DNA of 64,000 nt. Origin: Boothiomyces macroporosus. Lineage: Eukaryota > Chytridiomycota > Chytridiomycetes > Rhizophydiales > Terramycetaceae. The stretch lies in assembly GCA_027604185.1 (NCBI GenBank), contig JADGKB010000075.1, positions 1-64,000 on the forward strand, in the 5' to 3' direction. The notes beneath the pieces are model-generated. The model saw nothing but the letters and a program-made list of their open reading frames with translations. It did not search any database and was not told where the DNA came from. Numbering within the stretch: position 1 is the first letter of the stretch; every line of letters starts with the position of its first letter. The translations under genes and the position numbers were made by a program. Below are positions 22,401 through 31,917 of the stretch, piece after piece.

Positions 22401-22638
22401 TTCAATTGCGTATTTAATGTTTTAGATGAAAATTTTAGTTCAATCAATTTAGAATTAAATGTTTATTCCTTACTGAAACCGTTCGTTTGTGCTATTCCAA
22501 TAATCTCTGTGTTCTACATTCCTTGATGGAATTCTATAACATTTTCAAAGGTGGAAATTAGCAATAGAAGTGCTAATTAATTTTAAGGAATTATTTCTTA
22601 CCTAAATCCCCCAGATGTAGTGAAATAAGTAGTTTATT
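19455..22638. other. gene-free AT-rich island, about 3.2 kb
   Basis: No frame here has codon structure, conserved motifs or splice-compatible exons. The few 60-100 codon ORFs (for example around 19939-20238 and 22159-22526) are cysteine/phenylalanine-rich and look random. The stretch is visibly richer in A and T than its neighbours, with many AATTG/CAATT words and no tandem repeat I can see. It may be a decayed element, an origin or centromere-like region, or the site of non-coding RNA genes; I cannot tell which. Confidence 0.5.
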
Positions 22639-23985
22639 TTAAGAGGAAACATTCAATGATAGCCTTCTCACTACTTCGCCCAAATCGGCACAAGATGATC
22701 CTGCAGTTTCTATAACTAGATTGTCAAGTTCCATATCAGTTAGGTTTACGTTTTCTTCTTTAGTCAAGAGTGTTAAAATTTCTCTTCTTGAAGACTCATT
22801 AGGATAATCTACGTGTATGAGAAAGTCTATTCGACCTGGCCGCAGTAGTGCACTGTCAATAAGCTCTAAATGATTGGTAGCCGCAAGCACAGAGATTGAG
22901 TCGAATGAGTTTATCTCGTCAATTTCGGCGACAAGTTGTGAATACAGCTAGAGTTTAATTTCCTACTAACCTTGGCTGATAAATCGTCCCGAGTTCTATC
23001 TGTAAATAATGCATCAACTTCGTCAAAGAAAATTATAGTTGGAGCTTTTGTTCTAGCGTCCCTGAATAGTTTTTGAATGGCTTTTTCAGATTCCCCAACT
23101 TCGCCTTTAATAATATTGGATATTGAAACGGCGATAAAATGCACACCTGCTTCCCCTGCTAGGCATTTTGCAAAATGTGTTTTCCCATTTCCAGGGGGAC
23201 CGTAGAGAATCGCACCTTTTGGGGGTTCAATTCCAAGAGCTTTAAAAGTATCAATCTTTTTGAATTTCCATACTAGACTCTGCTCCAATTTCTGTTTTAC
23301 AGTTTTGTACCCACCAATATCCTTCCAGGTTTTGGTATCTAATTGTACATCCTTGTTACGGTTCAAAAACCGTTCAATTACATCCATGGTGGAGAATAGG
23401 GAGTTGTCTCTACATAAATCAAGCTCTATTTTCAACTGTATGAAATCCAAATGCCCATAAGTGTTATTTTTCTGGAAAACCTGGAGCTGCTCTTCAGAGA
23501 ATAAGTCCAAATGGTCGTTCATGTGAACTTTGAATGCATTAGTTGGGGAGGGGATGCTTATTGTACACTGGGTAAAGAAGCATTTACCTTGAACCAACTT
23601 CTAACTACCATTGGGAGTATTTCTGAATCAGCAACTTCAGCAAAGATAATCGCAGTTTCATTTCCCAAGTTGCCCAGAACCATTGCTGCAAAAATATGCT
23701 CTTTTACACTATCGTTTTCGAGTAACATATCCAAGTTTTCAAACTGCACTACAATTAGACAAACAGAAACCTATAGAATCTTTTGCATTGGCAATTATTG
23801 AAAATATTGCATTTTCTGGCTCGCTGTGGTGTAAGAATATATCTTTAAATTTTACTGTAATCAAATTCAACTTCTGCTCCCTAGAAATGTCGAGTATGAA
23901 TTTAGATTTCCCTCCCTATCAAGCTAGAATTACCATATCCTTCCTGGCCTTCAACTAAAATTGGTGATAATTTTTTTAAATGCAT
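22639..23985 (-). CDS. type II AAA ATPase with degenerate first domain (AFG2/PEX-like)
   Basis: At least 419 aa from the ATG at 23985; the 5' end is uncertain and may extend to about 24200. The second AAA domain is intact: WKDIGGYKTVKQKLEQ, Walker A GPPGNGKT, VGESEKAI, Walker B IIFFDEVDAL, sensor AATNH and LLRPGRID. Upstream, LVEGQEGYGKSKFILD is a P-loop of a first domain whose remaining motifs are diverged. Introns: 23912-23933 (22), 23749-23770 (22), 23568-23587 (20) and 22948-22970 (23). AFG2/SPATA5 (ribosome biogenesis) or PEX1/PEX6 relatives are the candidates; VGESE favours the AFG2/p97 side. Confidence 0.7.
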
Positions 23986-24270
23986 GGAATCTCAATTTGA
24001 AAGTTGGAAACCTTGAACGCTTCGCTTTTGAAGCTTAACCGGAACCACCACCGAAACTCAAATATGTCAATTTGGAGAGATTCTTTTACCTTTATCCAAA
24101 TGCGGGGCGGAATTAATCTTAGAGACTGAGTACTAGGTGGACGATAGATCTGGCATATTCCAAATTCAAGGGTAATAAAATCAACGTTTTCGCATTTTTG
24201 AATATCTACCCTAATGAGGGAATCAATTTTTCTAATTTTCCTTTTGAAAAAGTTTCTTGATTTTAATTCA

Positions 24271-25099
24271 ATGGAGGGAAGAGAAAGAATCCCAAAATCG
24301 CCTGCACGCTCTCGATCTTACTCCCCTAGCAGATCAAGGTCTCCAAGAAGAACTTATTCTCCAAGAGGAGGATACGACGGTTATTATCGTGAACAGTATC
24401 CTCGTGGACCTCCAAGGAGATATGGTTACGAAAGAGAAGGATATGAAAGAGATTTTGGAGGATACTCTAATTACGATAGAGGATATAGTGGAGGATATTC
24501 TGGATACAGAGGACCTCCAAGACCGAAAAGGGAGGTGATAAAGTAACTAGCCGATTAACATCACAGAGGCGACGAAAGTGAACGAAATACCTCAAAATGC
24601 CTGTACGTCGGAAACCTACCCTACCACTTTAAAGAAATTGATGGTTGATTGTAGTTAACATACAGTGAAGGAACTGTTTAGCAGCTTCGGAAGGATTGCT
24701 TCGATTTCAGTACCGATTGACAGATATACAGGGAGGAACAAAGGGTTATTAATTCTTTACTCTAGGTTTGCGTTCACAGCCTTCGAAGATCGTGCAGAGG
24801 CTCAAATTGTAAAAGATAAATTTGATGGTTACTCTATCGACGGAAGAAGGCTTCGAATTGACTGGGATATTGGAAGAGAAAAGAAGGAAAGTATTCGTCC
24901 ACGGTATGATCATCCACCAGTTGAAGACCGCAAAGAAGAATATAGGGATGCGAGACCACCGTACAAAGAAGAAAAAGATTTTAGAGAATCAAGATATTAC
25001 AATGATGAAGGGCGCGGTAGATATTCGAACGCACCACCAAGAGATTATTACCCTAAAGAGAGTAATGATATATTTAATGAAAGGGTACGGTGGAAATGA
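24271..25099 (+). CDS. SR-type RNA-binding protein, Tra2-like
   Basis: Predicted 253 aa in four exons. An N-terminal RS/RGG-rich region (SRSYSPSRSRSPRRTYSPRG) precedes one RRM: RNP2 CLYVGNLP and RNP1 NKGFAFTAF, followed by a second charged, Arg-rich tail. This matches transformer-2 and related splicing regulators. Introns: 24543-24566 (24), 24644-24665 (22) and 24745-24765 (21). The last is stop-free and lies inside RNP1 (NKG|FAF), so retention would insert seven residues into the RNA-binding surface. The AT-rich element TTTTGAAAAAGTTTCTT (24242-24258) lies just before the ATG. A splicing factor is of note in a genome with such small introns. Confidence 0.85.
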
Positions 25100-25341
25100 G
25101 CCTCCTCATCACTATTAATATATTTTAATCTAATAGGAGTGGATTTTAATAAAATGGATGGATTTCATTATAAATTTGATTGCGGTCAAATAATTTCCCG
25201 AGGTTTGATGATTGTGGAATAGCTTCCGGGGCGATCAAGGTGATCCACGTTGTCTCATAATAAAGATGGAGGTAAGGTTATTATCGTCTATGTTGACCTG
25301 CGTATTTTTTCCAAGCGAATCAAACATCCTACAATCGCGGA

Positions 25342-26499
25342 ATGAGTTGGAAAGGGTTCGTAAAATCGGTCAACCGACTACCAGCGAGATTAACTAAATT
25401 GGGAGATGCAACAGTCGATGAGGATTACAACATTTTGGAAGAGCAGTTTAAAAACCTGGAAATCTTTGCGGGGAAGCTGGCTGAAGACACAAAAACCTTC
25501 AAGGACTCTTTATCTCTAATGTTGGCACATCAGTCGTCTCTTGCAGACAAGTTTTGCGAGGTATACAATCCTATCACTGCGGTAATATTCTTGTAATTTT
25601 AGGATGGATCAACAAACTTGATTGAACATACTCCTACAAACGAGTTTGCAAACGCAATGAAAAATGCCAGGGATACCTTGCAGACTGAACTAGGGGAGTT
25701 GGAAAGGCAAGTTGTGCTTCCTACTGGGGAATACATCTCGTTGATAAAGCATATCAAGAAACTAATGGAGAAAAGACAGCGCAAGCTGTTGGATTATGAC
25801 CGCCACCAAGATTCGTTAAAGAAGCTTAGAGAAAAACAAAGTAGAACAGTTGCAGACGAAAAGAAACTATCTCAGCTGGAAACAACATTTGATCAAGCGT
25901 CACGAGATTTTAATTCCATCAATAATCAGCTGAAGCAAGATTTGGCAATATTCTTGTCCTTGCGAAAGGATTTCATTGACCCATGCTTGCTAATATTTTA
26001 CAACTATCAGATCCGAGTCTATCAAACCTTATATACTATCTTTTACCAAGTAGGCAACGCCCAGTTTGATTTATCAACTACTCCACTTTCTGGATACCAA
26101 GATGTTGCCGATGAAGTTGCAAGCATGCTTGGCCAATTAACTATTACAAAAGCGATTGCCCGCAGGGACTCTACATCGCTAGATATCGCTCCTCCACCTC
26201 CTTACAAAGACACTCCAGTAGTTAGAGCTTCATATGATGGGCCAGAAAGAACAAATACCACAAGTGTCGCACCAAGACTTTCATTGGACGCTCCTCGACC
26301 AGAATTGGGAATAATTGCCCCTAAAGACTATGTGATTGCTTTGTACGACTTTGAAGCCCAAGCTCCAGGCGATTTAAGTTTCAAAAAAGATGATAAGATT
26401 GAAGTAATAGATCGAAAGGAAGATGCGAATGATTGGTGGGTCGGTAAACTCAACAATCGAACCGGACAATTCCCTGGAAATTATGTCGCTGACCTATAA
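25342..26499 (+). CDS. BAR-SH3 protein, Rvs167/amphiphysin-like
   Basis: Predicted 378 aa. The N-terminus MSWKGFVKSVNRLPAR matches the amphipathic start of fungal Rvs167/Hob1 BAR domains, followed by about 240 residues of helical BAR sequence, a proline-rich linker (IAPPPPYKDTP) and a C-terminal SH3 domain (ALYDFEAQAPGDLSFKKDD ... DWWVGKL ... GQFPGNYV). Such proteins bend membranes at endocytic sites and bind actin regulators. One 21-nt intron at 25582-25602 joins NPITA to DGSTNLI. Confidence 0.9.
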
Positions 26500-26619
26500 T
26501 AAATTGCTACTTTGATTTGGTTCCAAAATGAATGTTTAGAACGATTAAGCATTTCCCATGTAATCGGCAGCAATTTCTACAATATTCAAAACACTATCTT
26601 GGAATTAAATTTATTATGG

Positions 26620-27491
26620 CTACGTTGATGGAGCAAGATATTTCATAAACTGGTTGAACTCAACCTTTATGAGCTCATTGCCCATTAAATCAGCCAAATC
26701 TTTTGCCACTTTGGCATATCCCTGTTGTTAGTCATTGTTACTTTTTCATTAAAGTGCTTCTGATCCTGGTGGTAGAGGAACTTTCCTTTATACTCAAAGT
26801 TGAACCCATCAATCGACAAGTGATTAGGGAGGCCCTTTATAAAGTCGTTTCTGGTGATATTGTCGCCATATAGATCGTACACCAAGTATTCGTGGATAGT
26901 GGGAATGGTACAAATGTATGGCTTGATATTCATGACTTCCAATTCCTTCAATATCGCCCGAATGTTTTCAATTGTCTCTTCAGGCTTAATATTATTTTGG
27001 TTTCTGATTAGTATTCGACTACCTTCCATCGTTATACCCTAGAAATACCAACGCAAATTTGGCGTCCTTGTGTTTTCTAACGTTCTTGAATGCCTTCCCT
27101 CCTGGAAGCCAGTCTCTGCTAGTACTACCATCAACCCCCAAGTTGTAGAACCTCCAAGTCTGTTTAATCGTAAAGTTTTTCTGTACAGCTGCAGAGATAT
27201 ATCTTGCGACTCCTGAGATTAATGAGAGATACCGTGTATCTGCCCCAAAGCAAACTTGTCTGTTGTTCCTGCAGCGGTATCATCCCCAATAATCAATAGC
27301 TTGTTGTTGAATCGTGGCCCTCTGTTTATACTGACGAAATTTGGAACTACTAAATTATGAATATTCAAGAAGAGCCAAGTGAGAAAGATTTTGTAACATT
27401 CCAACACCGCATCGATAAACGGATGAACTCGTACTTTCGAAGGGATTGTGATTTCTACTGGCTCTTTATTTTCCACAGTTTTCTCCACCAT
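26620..27491 (-). CDS. SGNH/GDSL-like hydrolase, catalytic serine replaced
   Basis: Predicted 270 aa with a hydrophobic helix near the N-terminus (IFLTWLFLNIHNLVV), then SGNH blocks: block I reads IGDDTAAG where the family has GDS(L/T), block III GYND, and block V DQKHFNEKGY (DxxH). The nucleophilic Ser is thus Asp in the genomic sequence (codons GGG GAT GAT ACC). Three introns give this order: 27213-27232 (20), 27004-27022 (19) and 26722-26741 (20); the second recreates FLGYNDGRNQNN. It may be a membrane-anchored pseudo-esterase or use another nucleophile. The fold call is good, the activity uncertain. Confidence 0.72.
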
Positions 27492-27541
27492 TTTGATTCA
27501 AAAAAAATTACAAGGCAAACTAGCGGAAATTACATTCTTAT

Positions 27542-27991
27542 TTATTTCTTTGATCCTCTGGCAGGAAGCGGTGAGCCAATATCTTTACCTCGCAACTTGA
27601 TCCCCAACACACGCTCCATCTTTGCTAACACTTGTTGGTTTGGAGTTGCTTTGCCGCTTTCGTATTCATTTACTACTTGGGGCTTCTCGTTAATTTTAGT
27701 GGCCAAGTCTTTTTGGGTTAGTTCCTTTGCCCTTCTTCCATCTGCAATTGCTTTGGAGACCGAAACGGAAACTTTAACAACTTCAAAAATGCCTTCATCA
27801 GTCTTGCGATCGACTGCAGCAATTTTTGAACCTTCAGCTCCTTTCTTTACATTTAATCCAGCTTTCTTTTCTGATATGATTGAGCCGCCGTTTCTTTGTG
27901 CAGAATTTAATGCAGAGGAAGTTTTCAATGATTTGGCGTTACCGTGATTGCGGTTTCCAATAATCGTTACACTTTCGTCATATCCACTCAT
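27542..27991 (-). CDS. MBF1: multiprotein-bridging factor 1
   Basis: Single exon, 149 aa. The C-terminal helix-turn-helix contains LTQKDLATKINEKPQVVNEYESGKA and ends GIKLRGKDIGSPL, diagnostic of MBF1. The N-terminal half has the usual IGNRN-like and A-L-N-S-A-Q-R-N-G sequence. MBF1 bridges activators and TBP and also protects stalled ribosomes from frameshifting. A TTTTTCAAAAGATATTTTT element lies shortly upstream of the start. Confidence 0.95.
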   Translation of the reverse strand: MSGYDESVTIIGNRNHGNAKSLKTSSALNSAQRNGGSIISEKKAGLNVKKGAEGSKIAAVDRKTDEGIFEVVKVSVSVSKAIADGRRAKELTQKDLATKINEKPQVVNEYESGKATPNQQVLAKMERVLGIKLRGKDIGSPLPARGSKK

Positions 27992-28133
27992 GTTTGCTTG
28001 AATTTTTCAAAAGATATTTTTCCTGCCTTTTTCTTAAAGAGTGGCGCAGAAAATTCTTGGATGATTCATTTCACCTGTCATTTTGTGTTTAGCATAGGAA
28101 AGATCAAACAAATTCTAAAAAAATAAAATGGGT

Positions 28134-29480
28134 TTATTTTGTGCGAACGTTTTCAATATCAAAAGGTATCGTGAGATCCAATTTTCCAATGTTGCTAGCC
28201 TGCAGGAGTTTCCCTCTGAGCTTTCTTGATGTATTAGGGGAAACAAATGAAATAGAGCATAAATAACGGAATATTTGAAGCTTCAACTCTTGTGGAAGAT
28301 CAAGAATCAGTATGGCTCTTGAAGATTCCAGCAACTTGGCATGGGATAGACTTTGGAGCTTTTTGTTCCTTCCTAAAACTTGAATTTGGTTTGCATTCAG
28401 AAACCCATCTCCAAATTGTGTAAGAAAATAATTGTCAGACAAGTCAATATCAACAAGATCTTCGCTAGAGAAAATCAACGATGAAAGGTGGGAGGTGGTC
28501 ACCAAATCTACAATACAATGAAGAGGTGGTGCGGTAGAGGATCGAAAATTTAGTGATTTCAAATTAATAGGTATTGAATTTGCAAATGCTTCGTGCTGAT
28601 AGGGTCGAAAGCTTGAACTGTCGATAATGAGATTAGTAAGGAAATTAGTCTTTTTTAACGCAGTGCAAAATGTATCGAACCCATTAATTGCAAAATTGGA
28701 ACAAATGCTTAGAATTTCTACCGTATTAGAATTTTCAAGAAGTTGAGCAAAGGAAACCCACGATGGAAACTGAGTTTTGCAACATAGAACCTCTAAATTC
28801 CTGATTTTGGACTTGGAAACCCCAAGCAGAATTGGTTTCAAGTAATCAACATCCGATTTGACTAGAAATAGAGAAAGAAATTTCAATTTGGATTCGCTAA
28901 TGGCATGTCCCAATCTTTCAGCACAAAGGTCATCTATTTCTATTTGCTCCATGCTAAGTGCTTGTAAATTAAAGTAAGGAAGAGAAGTACTAAAGTTACA
29001 TTGTAGATTGCTTTGCAATGGGTTTGAATACTTTAATGCAATTCGCTTTACCGAGTCTATAGTTCCCAAGTGAATTAATGGAGGGGTATCATAGTATGAT
29101 TTGGAGTCATCTAAAGTTTAAAGAAATTTACCTATGATATCAATTTGGTTAATTATTTTTACAGACTCTATTAGTTTCTTTATCCATAAAATGTTTTCTC
29201 TAGTGATTGTACTTTGGGTGATAATCAACAAATCAATCAATTCAACTCCCATAAACTTTAAACACGTAAAAGGTACTTTGAGAGTGTCTTTGAGCAACAG
29301 CACAGTTCCTTTTGGGTGAGGGTTTCCAATGTCCATCATATTTCCTCTGATAGCGTGAAATCTCTTCATATCCATAAAGAAACGTAGGAATTCATTTGAT
29401 TCAAATCCATATTTGGAGGAATTGGATTGAAGATATTCGTCGAATTCTAGATAAAAGTCACAGAATGCTTGTGCGTTCAT
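28134..29480 (-). CDS. leucine-rich-repeat protein, LRR family member 1
   Basis: Predicted 441 aa in two exons joined by a 21-nt intron (29111-29131). The N-terminal helical part (FCDFYLEFDEYLQSNSSKYG) is followed by irregular LRRs of the RNI/NLRC-like type and a C-terminal segment ILDLPQELKLQIFRYLCSIS that resembles an F-box helix. The same arrangement occurs in the gene at 59266-60685, so these are paralogs about 31 kb apart. Function unknown; substrate adaptors of ubiquitin ligases are one possibility (inference). Confidence 0.65.
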
Positions 29481-29530
29481 TTTTTCGTGAAAGATGTAAT
29501 GACACGCAGATTTGCCGTGAAAAGTTTATA

Positions 29531-30260
29531 TTAATGTGTTATCAAACTAGTCTCTGAGCTGAATGACGCTTTAGACAGTCGATTTGGGCGAGTAATTCTT
29601 TGATGCGAGACTCCCATCGTGGAATCCATATCATTCATTTCGAAAGAGTTATTGCTTTGTGTTTCAAATGCGTCTGACCCTGCTCTCTGTCTTCCATGGC
29701 CTTTAATGCTTTTCAAGTATTCATTTGCAAAGTATGACGAAACGGTAGAAATCCCCAGGTAATATGAATACATGAACACTACAAATACTGTCGCAATTGT
29801 TGTAGCAGTCGTACAATCGGGATTTATTGGAGCTCCTTGGTAATTCGCCACCCAATGTTCGCATAGTTTAATGGCGTTTTTGCGGTATATAATCAAAGAA
29901 AGAGATGCGATAACTAGTTGGCTAATTGATACAATCGTCATGGCATTCAGCGCAACATTGAACCTGGTTATCAGTAACGGGTTGTCCTTTGATTAGAGCT
30001 ATTTACTTTATATAGCGCAAATATCCCATAGATGGAAGCCAATGAGGCCAATATATAATAAACTACTGAAGCTGCTTTGCCAAGAAATCCTGTCATTGAA
30101 TAGCTTTCCCCTGCAATTAACAATGGTTACAATTTTTCACTAGGATCAGCAACCCCAATGCGGGAATGATATTACTGACAAGCAATAGTGAGATGACGGA
30201 AATCGTTCTCTTTTTCAGTGGTATCCTCAATATTTTCATCAAAATTGCTCTTGGGGTCAT
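29531..30260 (-). CDS. four-TM membrane protein of unknown function
   Basis: Predicted 229 aa from three exons (introns 30111-30130 and 29987-30006, both 20 nt). Four hydrophobic segments are visible: ISLLLVSNIIPALGLLIL, VVYYILASLASIYGIFAL, VSISQLVIASLSLIIY and TTIATVFVVFMYSYYLGI, followed by a polar cytoplasmic-looking tail with Ser/Asn-rich sequence. I recognise no family. Its start codon is only 18 bp from the start of the divergent Ind1-like gene. Confidence 0.62.
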
Positions 30261-30278
30261 TACAATACTTTACAAAAA

Positions 30279-31160
30279 ATGAAAAGTGTGAAACGACTGT
30301 TTTCGATTACCAGCACTCTCCTGCATGAAAACCCGCTGGGAATTCCAAATAAATTACCAGTAAGGAACACGGAGCGGATGCAGCGAGGATTACCAAAGAA
30401 ACAAAAGATCCCTGGAGTTAAGGATATCATTTTAATTTCATCTGCAAAGGGAGGGGTCGGCAAATCTACTACCGCAGTAAACGTTGCAGTTTCAATGTCT
30501 AACATTGGATTAAAAGTAGGTTTACTTGATGCGGATATCTTTGGACCATCAATTCCAAAAATGATGAAATTAGAAGGGCTGGAGCCATTATTGTCAGATA
30601 AACACAAATTGGTACCGCTAAATAATCATGGGATATCGTGCATGAGTATTGGGTTTTTAGTCAAAGAGGACGCACCAGTAGTTTGGAGAGGGATGATGGT
30701 AATGAAATCAATTCAGCAGTTATTGTGGGATGTTGATTGGAACGGCTTGGACTTGCTTGTCATTGATCTGCCTCCAGGAACAGGGGATGTGCAACTGACC
30801 ATTCAACAACAAGTAGAGATATCTGGTGCGGTGATTGTGTCTACCCCGCAAGATGTCGCCCTAATTGATACTGTTAAAGGCGTTAATATGTTCAAGAAAA
30901 TGGATACAAAGATTCTAGGGATTGTTGAAAATATGAGCTACTACCAATGTGAAAACTGCAACCACCAATCCCACATATTTGGAGACGGACTGACAAATAA
31001 AGCGAAAGAGATGGGAATCAGCGTACTGGGGAGTATACCCTTAAATGCCGTCATTTGCCAAAGTGGTGACAACGGCAAACCAATCTGTCTCACCGATAAA
31101 TTGCACAGCGAAGCATATCAAAAGATTTGCAGCAGTATTCTTGCACAATTAAAAGGATAA
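30279..31160 (+). CDS. mitochondrial Fe-S carrier Ind1/NUBPL (Mrp-type P-loop ATPase)
   Basis: Single exon, 293 aa. A mitochondrial-type N-terminus (MKSVKRLFSITSTLL) precedes the deviant Walker A SSAKGGVGKSTTAVN, LLDADIFGPSIP, the DLPPGTGDVQL block and the CENC metal site. NUBPL/Ind1 inserts Fe-S clusters into respiratory complex I, so complex I is expected in this organism. The cytosolic relatives Nbp35/Cfd1 lack the presequence. An AATAAAG follows the stop within 5 bp. Confidence 0.9.
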   Translation: MKSVKRLFSITSTLLHENPLGIPNKLPVRNTERMQRGLPKKQKIPGVKDIILISSAKGGVGKSTTAVNVAVSMSNIGLKVGLLDADIFGPSIPKMMKLEGLEPLLSDKHKLVPLNNHGISCMSIGFLVKEDAPVVWRGMMVMKSIQQLLWDVDWNGLDLLVIDLPPGTGDVQLTIQQQVEISGAVIVSTPQDVALIDTVKGVNMFKKMDTKILGIVENMSYYQCENCNHQSHIFGDGLTNKAKEMGISVLGSIPLNAVICQSGDNGKPICLTDKLHSEAYQKICSSILAQLKG

Positions 31161-31226
31161 TAAAGATGTTTCAATGACTCATTTACGGAATGTCGTGTGA
31201 GGGGACGCTGAAGAGCCTTTTACAAA

Positions 31227-31853
31227 ATGTCCTTTTTGACCACCAAAGATGCTGAATTTAAGGGAGCCTACAACTTGTTTCCGGTAAAAGAATTGATTGG
31301 AAAGCGGTTGCGACTTACTCCGCTGAATTTGGATGGTGATGCTAAACGATTGTTTGAAATCCAGAACAGCAACCCAAATCTGTTTGATTACATGCCATTT
31401 GGGCATTTCAATGATCTCATCGAATTCAAAGCCTTTTTGCAACATATTATGGACAAACCATCCAGCTTGCTGTATGTTATGCGGGAAATCGAAACTGATT
31501 TGATTGTAGGAATGGAAGGGTATTTGAATATCGTCCCTGAACACAAGGTAATGGAAGTTGGCTACATTTTTGTTGACCCTGCTTATCAGGGTAAGGGTTA
31601 CGGATTGGAAGCATCAATCCTACTAATTGAACATGCCTTTTCCCTTGGACAATTCCGGGTGGAATGGAAGACTCACCATCTAAATATCCCTAGTCAGCGC
31701 TTGGCCTTAAAGTTGGGTTACACTCACGAAGGTGTTTTCAGGAACCACATGTTTGTAAAAGGCCTGCATCGCAATTCCTACTATTACTCAATCATCTATC
31801 AAGAATATCCTCAGGTAAGAGAAGGGTATATCGCAATGATGAATAAAATGTAA
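31227..31853 (+). CDS. GNAT-family N-acetyltransferase, RimJ-like
   Basis: Single exon, 208 aa. The layout is that of RimJ/RimL-type GNATs: an N-terminal strand GKRLRLTPL, the acceptor loop FDYMPFG, and the acetyl-CoA loop VDPAYQGKGYGLEAS (family QGKGxG/A) followed by NIPSQRLALKLGYTHEGVFR. Such enzymes acetylate small molecules or N-termini; the fungal members are often of unknown substrate. It lies 66 bp after the Ind1 stop on the same strand. Confidence 0.85.
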   Translation: MSFLTTKDAEFKGAYNLFPVKELIGKRLRLTPLNLDGDAKRLFEIQNSNPNLFDYMPFGHFNDLIEFKAFLQHIMDKPSSLLYVMREIETDLIVGMEGYLNIVPEHKVMEVGYIFVDPAYQGKGYGLEASILLIEHAFSLGQFRVEWKTHHLNIPSQRLALKLGYTHEGVFRNHMFVKGLHRNSYYYSIIYQEYPQVREGYIAMMNKM

Positions 31854-31917
31854 TTCGATTGTGAGTTGTAAACAAATCTACCCTATTGTGCGAATATAAT
31901 GGGGAGTAAACAAATAA

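Noticed and set aside
22159..22526. Two overlapping cysteine-rich ORFs as small genes
   Set aside because: Random-looking amino-acid use, mutually overlapping frames and no splice or promoter support inside the AT-rich island.
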